From: Hyphomicrobiales bacterium
GTDB lineage: Bacteria > Pseudomonadota > Alphaproteobacteria > Rhizobiales > Rhizobiaceae
Length of the DNA: 7,513 bases
Reading direction: 5' to 3'
Assembly: GCA_011087745.1 (NCBI GenBank)
Contig: JAALLB010000080.1
Location: forward strand, 1-7,513
The notes under the pieces were generated by a model. That model saw only the letters and a list, made by a program, of their open reading frames with translations, was not told the DNA's origin and did not search any database. Below are positions 1 through 5,327 of this stretch, piece after piece (the stretch's first letter is position 1; every line of letters starts with the position of its first letter). A program made the position numbers and the translations under genes.

Positions 1-53
1 CACATGGAAAGACCCATCCGGTCACCTTCAGCAAAGATGTGTGCATACGGTAG

Positions 54-392
54 GGATTTGCCCATCGGCTGTTTCCAAAATTGCCTTCCCCCTGTTTACG
101 ACAGGTAATTGATGTGTCTGGAGATGGTCAAAACAATGAAGGAATTATCTCTCAAAACGTCTATGCGCTATGGGATTTTTCCAAAATAACTGTCAATGGC
201 CTTGCCATACGGGGTTCTGATCCGCAGCATGATAGTGCTCACGCTGACATAGTGACTTACTACCGCCAGAACGTGTTACGTGGCGGTGGCTCATTCATTG
301 TTATTGCCGAAAACTTCGAAAGCTTCGAAGAAGCAATGAAAAAGAAATTGCTGAAAGAAATAGTGCCCGGAGCAATTGGACTAATGCAGTAA
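54..392 (+). pseudogene. DUF1194 (VWA-like) protein, C-terminal part with interrupted 5' end
   Basis: The translated stretch matches, from memory of the family, the C-terminal half of DUF1194 proteins, which resemble von Willebrand A domains and are usually about 250 residues. Visible landmarks are VIDVSGDGQNNEG, the ITVNGLAI strand, a YYRQNV segment followed by a glycine-rich turn and SFIVIAENFESF, and the closing helix with KKKLLKEIVPG. Only about 110 residues can be read in this frame, because a TAG at 51-53 stops it. The residues just after the TAG (GFAHRLFP) still look like the family's helix before the VIDVSGDG strand, so homology seems to run up to the stop. The other two forward frames are open from base 1 to about 108-112, so an upstream frameshift could join them. 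A TTG at 81 is the only start-like codon noted, but it would leave a domain fragment. Most likely a decayed or frameshifted gene; a sequencing error is the alternative. The family's function is not established. Confidence 0.55.
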
Positions 393-395
393 GGT

Positions 396-496
396 TTACT
401 TGCTCTTTTTAGGCCGATTTTTAGTCATAAACATCATCGCTGCTGCGAGTGCCGGAAAAAGTGATGTAGTTTTTTACGTTGCATGACATCCCTCAT
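396..496 (-). other. candidate small minus-strand gene with a frame break at an A6 run
   Basis: On the minus strand an ATG at 484-482 is preceded, five bases upstream, by a good Shine-Dalgarno GAGGG (490-494). Read directly it encodes only 16 residues, starting MQRKK and ending at a TGA at 436-434. The +1-shifted frame is open through the same region to a TAA at 398-396 and would give a hydrophobic stretch (SLFPALAAAMMFM) followed by a basic tail (TKNRPKKSK), like a tiny single-span membrane peptide. The switch falls at a run of six A residues (475-470 on the minus strand), where one extra A would join the two into a 29-residue protein. An in-frame alternative ATG lies at 496-494. I do not recognise a family. 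It could be a real microprotein with an indel, a slippage site, or chance. Confidence 0.28.
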
Positions 497-573
497 TTAA
501 TAACTGGAAAAAGCATGGTTTAATAAGGTTAATTCAAGCTTAATCGATTCACTAAAACTTTAGGGAAAATGAC

Positions 574-1341
574 ATGAGTACTCAAGTTGAAAAAGCCAAA
601 TTATTCCAATCTCTACATAAAAAAGGCGACCCTGTCGTGCTTTACAATATTTGGGATCCAGGCAGCGCTAAAGTAGTGGAAGAAGCGGGTGCAAAAGCAC
701 TAGCAACCGGAAGTTGGCCAGTTGCTGTAGCGCAAGGGTATGCTGATGGTCATAATATTCCAATGGCAGATGCGATTTCCAATGCAAAGCGCATTGTAGA
801 TGGGACAGAATTGCCTGTAACCCTTGATTTTGAAGGCGGGTATAGTGTTGATGAAGCGGGGCTTAAAGCCAATATTGGAGCAGCACTAGACGCTGGAGTG
901 GTTGGTTTTAACTTCGAAGATCAGGTTGTTGGTGTTGAAGGACTGCATGAAGTTTCTGAACAAGCAAGCCGTGTTGCAGCCGTACGGTCCGCGATTGATG
1001 CAAGCGGTGTAGATGCTTATTTAAATGCCAGAACCGACTTGTTTTTGAAGTCCAAACCGCAAGATCATGATGCAGCAATGCTTGGTGAAGCTATTGACCG
1101 GGCTAAAGCTTACGAAGATGCAGGCGCAAGTGGCTTTTTTGCACCGGCACTACTGGATGAAGCCATGATCGGGAAATTGTGTGAAGCCACCCAATTGCCA
1201 GTGAACATTATTGCCATTCCCGGTTGCCCGCCAAAGGCAAAACTGGCTGAGTTCGGGGTTGCGCGAATTAGTTATGGTCCGGTTGCTTATCGTCAGGTGA
1301 TGGCTGCCTTGGGCGAGGGCGCAAAAGCTGCGTTTGCCTAA
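574..1341 (+). CDS. isocitrate lyase/PEP mutase superfamily protein
   Basis: A 255-residue protein of the ICL/PEP mutase superfamily (the short PEP_mutase group), a TIM-barrel fold that acts on C-C or C-P bonds of small 2-oxo or carboxylic acids with a bound Mg ion. Visible landmarks are NIWDPGSA (residues 25-32), ATGSW (44-48), the metal-site strand LDFEGGY (84-90, with D85 and E87), FNFED (112-116), NARTD (151-155, with the conserved R153) and IPGCPP (215-220). The KKCGH/KRCGH catalytic-cysteine motif of isocitrate and methylisocitrate lyases is absent: the matching loop reads VVGVEGLHE near 118-126. It should therefore not be called isocitrate lyase. The substrate is unknown; a 2-oxo-acid lyase or hydrolase, or a phosphonomutase-like activity, is possible. 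The start is chosen from ATG 574 with AGGGAAA at 562-568. It stands alone, 81 bases before thyA in the same direction. Confidence 0.9.
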   Translation: MSTQVEKAKLFQSLHKKGDPVVLYNIWDPGSAKVVEEAGAKALATGSWPVAVAQGYADGHNIPMADAISNAKRIVDGTELPVTLDFEGGYSVDEAGLKANIGAALDAGVVGFNFEDQVVGVEGLHEVSEQASRVAAVRSAIDASGVDAYLNARTDLFLKSKPQDHDAAMLGEAIDRAKAYEDAGASGFFAPALLDEAMIGKLCEATQLPVNIIAIPGCPPKAKLAEFGVARISYGPVAYRQVMAALGEGAKAAFA

Positions 1342-1422
1342 ATTCGTGGATTGGCTGGCTTGGTCATTCCATTTATCGCCGTATGCTTTAAATTGCGGGT
1401 TCAGAATCAATTGGAATAGTAG

Positions 1423-2217
1423 ATGCAGACTTATTTAGACCTTCTTTCCCATGTGCTCGAAACTGGAACCGATCGCGGGGACCGTACGGGAACAGGAACA
1501 CGTTCTGTTTTTGGCCACCAGATGCGTTTTGATCTGAGCAAAGGATTTCCCGTTACAACGACCAAGAAACTTCACTTGCGCTCTATTATTATTGAGTTTT
1601 TGTGGTTCTTGCGCGGGGAGACAAACATCAAATGGCTTCAAGAAAATGGTGTTTCCATTTGGGATGAATGGGCTGATGAGGACGGCGATCTTGGCCCGGT
1701 GTATGGCTATCAATGGCGTTCCTGGCCTGCACCAAATGGTGAGAGCATTGATCAAATCAAAGGAATCATCAAAAGTCTCAAGGAAAACCCTAATTCGCGT
1801 CGGCATATTGTGAGTGCCTGGAACCCGGCATTGGTGGATGATATGGCTTTGCCGCCTTGCCATTGTCTTTTCCAGTTTTATGTGGCGGACGGCAAATTGT
1901 CCTGCCAGCTTTACCAGCGTTCAGCCGATATTTTTCTGGGTGTGCCATTTAATATAGCTTCTTATGCTCTGCTTACCATGATGCTTGCACAAGTTTGTGA
2001 TTTGGAAGTGGGCGACTTCGTACATACATTTGGGGATGCACATATCTATCACAATCATTTTGAGCAGGCGAAAGAACAGCTTTCTCGTAAACCGCTTGAT
2101 TTGCCAGTGATGAAGATTAATTCAGAGGTAAAGGATCTGTTCGAATTTACTTTTGAAGATTTCACGCTTGAGGGCTATGAAGCCCACGCCAACATTAAGG
2201 CTCCGATTGCAGTATGA
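1423..2217 (+). CDS. thyA: thymidylate synthase
   Basis: Folate-dependent thymidylate synthase, which methylates dUMP to dTMP using 5,10-methylenetetrahydrofolate and releases dihydrofolate. It is 264 residues, the same length as the E. coli enzyme, and key residues fall at the same numbers: R21 in the DRTGTGT phosphate-binding loop (18-26 region), Y94 in VYGYQW, the catalytic nucleophile C146 in PPCHC, R166 in YQRSAD, D169, N177, and H207/Y209 in DAHIY, which contact dUMP. All catalytic residues are present, so the protein should be active. The start at 1423 is set by this match; the ribosome binding site is weak (GGAA at 1413-1416). The last codons overlap the folA start through an ATGA, so the two genes are almost certainly co-translated. 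No strong promoter was found in the 81 bases upstream. Confidence 0.98.
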   Translation: MQTYLDLLSHVLETGTDRGDRTGTGTRSVFGHQMRFDLSKGFPVTTTKKLHLRSIIIEFLWFLRGETNIKWLQENGVSIWDEWADEDGDLGPVYGYQWRSWPAPNGESIDQIKGIIKSLKENPNSRRHIVSAWNPALVDDMALPPCHCLFQFYVADGKLSCQLYQRSADIFLGVPFNIASYALLTMMLAQVCDLEVGDFVHTFGDAHIYHNHFEQAKEQLSRKPLDLPVMKINSEVKDLFEFTFEDFTLEGYEAHANIKAPIAV

Positions 2218-2723
2218 CTGAATTTCCACTCTCACTTGTTGTAGCGATTGCCAAAAACAATGTCATTGGCATGGATGGCGATATGCCATGGAAGCTTTCA
2301 ACTGATTTAAAGCGTTTCAAGCGCGATACGATGGGTAAGCCAATAATCATGGGGCGAAAGACTTTTCAAAGTATTGGACAAGCGCTTTCGGGCCGGTTGA
2401 ATATTGTAGTTTCACGTTCAGAGTTTGTTGCTGAAAATACAGTTCATGCAAATAGCATTGAGGCAGCGCTCTTTTTGGCTGAGGGTTGGGCAAAGGAAAA
2501 TGGCTCCGAAGAAATTTGTGTCATCGGTGGTGGGCAGATTTATGCAGCTACTTTGCCAATGGCGAGCAAACTTTATGTGACCCATGTGATGGCAGAACCA
2601 AACGGTGATACCAAATTTCCCGAGATTTTGGATGCAGAATGGCGCCCAATTGATCGGGAAGAAGTGCCAATGGGAGAAAAACATACTGCTGAAACGCTCT
2701 ATGTGGTTTATGAGCGCGTTTAA
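2214..2723 (+). CDS. folA: dihydrofolate reductase
   Basis: Chromosomal-type dihydrofolate reductase (also called dfrA in rhizobia), 169 residues. It reduces dihydrofolate to tetrahydrofolate with NADPH, restoring the cofactor that ThyA oxidises. Landmarks in order: the N-terminal strand LVVAIAKNNVIG, the Met20-type loop GDMPWKL (22-28), the catalytic acid D31 in the DLKRFK helix, the NADPH-binding IMGRKTFQSIG (45-55), the diphosphate-binding VIGGGQIY (103-110) and the GDTKFPE segment near 121-127. Length and motifs are ordinary for a housekeeping, trimethoprim-sensitive-type enzyme; nothing suggests a mobile resistance allele. The ATG lies inside the thyA end (ATGA, 2214-2217) and has no clear Shine-Dalgarno of its own, which suggests translational coupling. 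No convincing intrinsic terminator follows it. Confidence 0.97.
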   Translation: MTEFPLSLVVAIAKNNVIGMDGDMPWKLSTDLKRFKRDTMGKPIIMGRKTFQSIGQALSGRLNIVVSRSEFVAENTVHANSIEAALFLAEGWAKENGSEEICVIGGGQIYAATLPMASKLYVTHVMAEPNGDTKFPEILDAEWRPIDREEVPMGEKHTAETLYVVYERV

Positions 2724-2824
2724 AGTTTGATTCCGTTTGTGAGCTCAAAATCATGTTTTTGTTGAATTTTTTGTGAAAATCGCAATTAATTTTAGCCGTT
2801 GCGACGAATAGCGCTTTTACAACA

Positions 2825-2853
2825 TTGAAAGCAGGGCTTTGCATCCCTATAAC
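2825..2853 (+). promoter_or_regulatory. promoter of hflKC (sigma-70-like with RpoH-like features)
   Basis: TTGAAA at 2825-2830 and TATAAC at 2848-2853 are separated by exactly 17 bases, 5/6 matches each to the sigma-70 boxes. Transcription would begin near 2860, giving a leader of about 33 bases before hflK. The downstream box read with its upstream bases is CCTATAA, close to the CYTATNT -10 element described for alphaproteobacterial RpoH, and the upstream box ATTGAA differs by one base from CTTGAA. The same sequence could therefore serve the heat-shock sigma factor. The boxes are seen; the sigma assignment is inference. Confidence 0.55.
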
Positions 2854-2893
2854 GAGTACAGATTTAGTTTTCCCGATGTATAAAGGATTTTAG

Positions 2894-4045
2894 ATGCCTT
2901 GGAGTAATCAAAGTGGTGGAGGCGGCGGCCCTTGGGGCGGCGGCGGAAACAATGACAATGGCGGCAAAGGCGGCGGTGGCGGCCCTTGGGGCGGTGGCGG
3001 TAATAACCGTCCACCAAACAATGGCGGGGGCGGTCAAGGTGGTGGAACACCTCCTGACTTAGAAGACATTATCCGCAAAGGCCAGGATCAGATCAAAAAA
3101 GCAATTCCAGGTGGCGGCGGATTTAATGCTGCTACAGCCTTAATTGCCATAGTTGCCGTTGTTGGTCTTTATCTTACGCAAGCGTTTTATACGATCCAGG
3201 AAGACCAGCTAGGTGTTGAGCTTCGATTTGGCAAACCAAAACAGGAAATTTCGGCTGCGGGTCTTCATTTCCATTTTTGGCCAATTGAAAGCTACGAGAT
3301 TGTTGAGACCAGCGAGAAACAAATTCAGGTTGGTGGCGCAACACGCTCAAATACAGCCGGATTGATGCTGTCTGGTGACCAAAATATCGTGGATGTTACA
3401 TTCTCTGTTCTTTATCAGGTCGTTTCTCCGAATAACTATCTTTTCAATGTCAGTGATCCAGAAGGTATGGTTCGCCAGGTTGCAGAAAGCGCGATGCGTG
3501 AAGTAGTTGGCAAACGCCCAGCTGATGATGCACTGCGTAATGACCGTGATGGTATTGCAGAGGAAGTGCGTTCAATTACACAAGCAACACTTGAGAGTTA
3601 TGGAACCGGTATTCAGATTAACGGTTTGAAACTGGAAGATGTTGCTCCGCCTCGTGAAGTTGCTGACTCATTTGATGAAGTGCAGCGTGCTGAACAGAAC
3701 GAAGATCAGTTCATTGAAGAAGCCAATCGTTATTCAAACAGGGTTTTGGGTGCTGCACGTGGTGAAGCTGCTCAAATTCTGGAAGATGCGGCAGCCTATA
3801 AAAACCGTGTTGTGGAAGAAGCAAAGGGTGAAGCTCAACGCTTTGTCTCGGTTTATGATGAATACGCGAAAGCTCCTGAAGTGACCAGGAAGCGTCTTTT
3901 CCTTGAAACAATGGAAAAGGTTCTTGCAAAATCAAACAAGGTAATTGTTGAGCAGGGGAATGGGCAGGGCGTTGTGCCATATCTTCCATTGCCGGAAATC
4001 AACAATCGCAGAACACCTTCAACCAGTACACAGGGAGCGAATTAA
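2894..4045 (+). CDS. hflK: FtsH protease activity modulator HflK
   Basis: HflK, 383 residues, an SPFH/prohibitin-family inner-membrane protein that with HflC forms a large periplasm-facing complex around the AAA protease FtsH and restrains its action on membrane proteins. The first 76 residues are glycine-rich and low in complexity, with an exact 13-residue repeat (8-20 and 26-38). A single membrane span follows (about 79-97), then the SPFH domain starting with YTIQEDQLGVELRFGKP, an Ala/Glu-rich helical coiled-coil region (about 265-320, with EEANRYSNRV and ARGEAAQILEDA), and the family's C-terminal strand and tail (KVIVEQGNGQGVVPYLPLPEI). The start at ATG 2894 has AAGGA at 2883-2887, six bases away, and retains the usual MPW N-terminus. 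The stop overlaps the hflC start by one base (TAATG), so the pair is translated together. Confidence 0.97.
   Translation: MPWSNQSGGGGGPWGGGGNNDNGGKGGGGGPWGGGGNNRPPNNGGGGQGGGTPPDLEDIIRKGQDQIKKAIPGGGGFNAATALIAIVAVVGLYLTQAFYTIQEDQLGVELRFGKPKQEISAAGLHFHFWPIESYEIVETSEKQIQVGGATRSNTAGLMLSGDQNIVDVTFSVLYQVVSPNNYLFNVSDPEGMVRQVAESAMREVVGKRPADDALRNDRDGIAEEVRSITQATLESYGTGIQINGLKLEDVAPPREVADSFDEVQRAEQNEDQFIEEANRYSNRVLGAARGEAAQILEDAAAYKNRVVEEAKGEAQRFVSVYDEYAKAPEVTRKRLFLETMEKVLAKSNKVIVEQGNGQGVVPYLPLPEINNRRTPSTSTQGAN
2915..3007 (+). repeat. duplicated Gly-rich segment in hflK
   Basis: Two 39-base units, 2915-2953 and 2969-3007, encode the identical 13-residue peptide GGGGGPWGGGGNN with a 54-base period. They share an exact 17-base core (GGCGGCCCTTGGGGCGG at 2924-2940 and again at 2978-2994) but differ at several synonymous third positions. 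The protein repeat is therefore older than, or better kept than, the DNA repeat. Gly-rich HflK N-termini are common in alphaproteobacteria; the exact tandem peptide is the notable part. Confidence 0.85.
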
Positions 4046-4947
4046 TGGCTAGTCGCGGACCATTTTTCCTAGTCCTTATAGCACTAGGTGCATACGTTTT
4101 ATTCAATTCACTATTCATTTTGAATGAACGTCAACAAGCAATTGTTCTTCGCTTTGGTGAAATTCAAAGAGTTGAAACAGAACCGGGCCTTTACTTCAAA
4201 GCACCGCTTTCTTTTGCTGGGCTTGATACCGTACAAATTATTGAAGATCGTCTTTTGCGATTTGATTTGGATGATATGCGAGTTCAGGTTTCTGATGGTA
4301 AGTTTTATGAGGTAGATGCCTTTCTAACATACCGAATTTCTGATGCACGTCGTTTCCGTAGTCAGGTTTCTGGTAGCCTTCAACTTGCTGAGCAACGACT
4401 AAGAACCCGTTTTGATTCTGCACTACGTGGTGTTTATTCTCTTCGTGGTTTTGAATCAGCTCTTTCAGAAGAGCGTTTGGAAATGATGCGTGAAGTTCGC
4501 AATCAGTTGCGTCCTGATGCAACATCATTGGGGCTTACAATCGAAGATGTTCGTATTCGTCGTACGGATCTAACGGCTGAAGTTTCAGACCAAACGTTTG
4601 CCCGAATGAACGCAGAACGTCTGGCGGTTGCTGAACGGTTGCGTGCTCGTGGTCAGGAAGCTGCTCGCAGGATTAAAGCGCGTGCGGATCGTCAGGTTAT
4701 TGAAATCAAGGCTGAAGCACAAAGAGATGCTGAAATTCTTCGTGGTGAGGGTGAAGGTGAGCGTAATGGTATTTTTGCGGAAGCCTTTGGTCGTGATCCT
4801 GAGTTCTTCGAATTTTACCGTTCAATGAGTGCTTATAGTGTTGCGCTGAACGAGTCAGGCACAACTATGGTGCTTTCACCAGACTCTGACTTTTTCCGGT
4901 ATTTCCAAAATCCAGCCGGAAAACCAGCTTCGAACAATGGTCAATAA
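4045..4947 (+). CDS. hflC: FtsH protease activity modulator HflC
   Basis: HflC, 300 residues, the obligate partner of HflK in the SPFH complex around FtsH. It has an N-terminal signal-anchor helix (about 6-26: PFFLVLIALGAYVLFNSLF), then the SPFH start NERQQAIVLRFGEI with GLYFKAPL, an Arg/Glu/Ala-rich helical region (about 185-235, with ERLRARGQEAARRIKARADR), the GEGEGERNGIFAEAFGRDPEF motif typical of HflC and a C-terminal segment ending MVLSPDSDFFRYF. Length and motifs are normal. The ribosome binding site GGGAG (4033-4037) lies within the end of hflK, and the ATG shares its A with the hflK TAA. DUF2065 begins 23 bases after its stop, in the same direction, so a single transcript is likely. 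Confidence 0.97.
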   Translation: MASRGPFFLVLIALGAYVLFNSLFILNERQQAIVLRFGEIQRVETEPGLYFKAPLSFAGLDTVQIIEDRLLRFDLDDMRVQVSDGKFYEVDAFLTYRISDARRFRSQVSGSLQLAEQRLRTRFDSALRGVYSLRGFESALSEERLEMMREVRNQLRPDATSLGLTIEDVRIRRTDLTAEVSDQTFARMNAERLAVAERLRARGQEAARRIKARADRQVIEIKAEAQRDAEILRGEGEGERNGIFAEAFGRDPEFFEFYRSMSAYSVALNESGTTMVLSPDSDFFRYFQNPAGKPASNNGQ

Positions 4948-4956
4948 ATCACTTTG

Positions 4957-4983
4957 TCAGGTCAGATATTATGTCTGACCTGA
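4957..4983 (+). promoter_or_regulatory. perfect inverted repeat enclosing the DUF2065 start codon
   Basis: CAGGTCAGA (4958-4966) and TCTGACCTG (4974-4982) are perfect complements around a 7-base loop, TATTATG; an outer T4957-A4983 pair makes 10 bp. In RNA this is a stable hairpin with the DUF2065 ATG (4971-4973) at the 3' side of the loop and the only SD-like sequence (CAGG) in the 5' arm. No T-run follows, so it is not an ordinary terminator. It may limit translation, mark an RNA processing site between hflC and the downstream gene, or be a protein-binding dyad. The structure is seen; the role is inference. Confidence 0.55.
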
Positions 4984-5156
4984 TTGTCGGAATTGGTTTG
5001 GTTTTTGTCATCGAGGGGGTGTTATACGCAGCTTTTCCCGGCGCTATGCGCAAGATGATTTTGGATATAACCAAACTTCCAGATTTTAATATGCGAGCCA
5101 TCGGACTATTGTCTCTTGTGATTGGTGTCATTATTGTTTGGGCAGTACGGGGTTAG
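4971..5156 (+). CDS. DUF2065 (YjeT-like) small membrane protein
   Basis: A 61-residue protein with two predicted membrane spans: residues about 3-21 (LIVGIGLVFVIEGVLYAAF) and 42-58 (AIGLLSLVIGVIIVWAV), joined by a short basic loop, PGAMRKMILDITKLPD. The VIEG...PGAMRKM and MRAIGL features fit the DUF2065 family, to which E. coli YjeT belongs; YjeT also lies directly after hflKC, so the linkage is deep. Function is unknown, but location in the inner membrane beside hflKC suggests a part in FtsH-HflKC quality control. The start at 4971 gives the expected family N-terminus, though its Shine-Dalgarno is poor and lies in a hairpin arm. It is 23 bases after hflC and 171 bases before degP. Confidence 0.88.
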   Translation: MSDLIVGIGLVFVIEGVLYAAFPGAMRKMILDITKLPDFNMRAIGLLSLVIGVIIVWAVRG

Positions 5157-5170
5157 AACATATGTGCTTT

Positions 5171-5216
5171 GCAACAATTATCGTGTTGCCTGCGTTATTG
5201 AGATAACTGCGTTAAC
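5171..5216. promoter_or_regulatory. cluster of dyads upstream of degP
   Basis: Just after the DUF2065 stop, three symmetric elements lie close together: GCAACA (5171-5176) with TGTTGC (5184-5189) across a 7-base spacer; GTTAT (5194-5198) with ATAAC (5203-5207); and the palindrome GTTAAC (5211-5216). TGCGTTA also recurs directly at 5191-5197 and 5208-5214. No convincing -35/-10 pair was found in this gap. The cluster could be operator sites for degP, but the arms are short and no regulator can be named. Confidence 0.25.
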
Positions 5217-5289
5217 AAGAGTACGTGATTTGGTGAGTTTTTTTCATACAAATGTCGGTTTTGATGATAAAAGTAAGGTGAATTTTAAA

Positions 5290-5327
5290 CGGGCAATTTT
5301 TGCTCGAATAATTGTTGGAGGGTCTTC
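5290..5327 (+). promoter_or_regulatory. structured leader and strong RBS of degP
   Basis: The degP Shine-Dalgarno GGAGGG (5317-5322) is the strongest in the window and sits five bases before the ATG. Just upstream, CGGGCAA (5290-5296) pairs with TTGCTCG (5300-5306) over a 3-base loop, 7 bp including one G-T wobble. The second arm (TTGCTC, 5300-5305) can instead pair with the Shine-Dalgarno: C5305-G5318, T5304-A5319, C5303-G5320, a G5302/G5321 opposition and T5301-G5322. That resembles the UYGCU-to-AGGA pairing of ROSE-type RNA thermometers. The pairings are seen; thermosensing is speculative. Confidence 0.3.

Noticed and set aside
479..503. TTGCAT with TTTAAT or TAATAA as a promoter for the ICL/PEP mutase gene
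   Set aside because: Spacers of 11-13 bases are too short for sigma-70; no better pair was found in the gap.
1360..1387. TTGGTC-16-TATGCT as a thyA promoter
   Set aside because: Only three and four of six bases match the sigma-70 boxes; too weak to report as a site.
1150..1410. Minus-strand open frame overlapping the ICL/PEP mutase gene
   Set aside because: No domain features or ribosome binding site, and it lies mostly over a well-supported gene on the other strand.
1435..1863. Minus-strand open frame of 142 codons inside thyA
   Set aside because: Antisense to conserved thyA catalytic sequence, no recognisable domain and no start signals.
2214..2723. folA as an acquired trimethoprim-resistance dfr cassette
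   Set aside because: It is translationally coupled to thyA, has ordinary chromosomal motifs, and no integron or insertion sequence features are nearby.
2724..2770. Terminator after folA around the palindrome TGAGCTCA and nearby T-runs
   Set aside because: The palindrome has no loop-forming spacer and no proper T-run follows it; thyA-folA transcription may read on towards hflK or end by another means.
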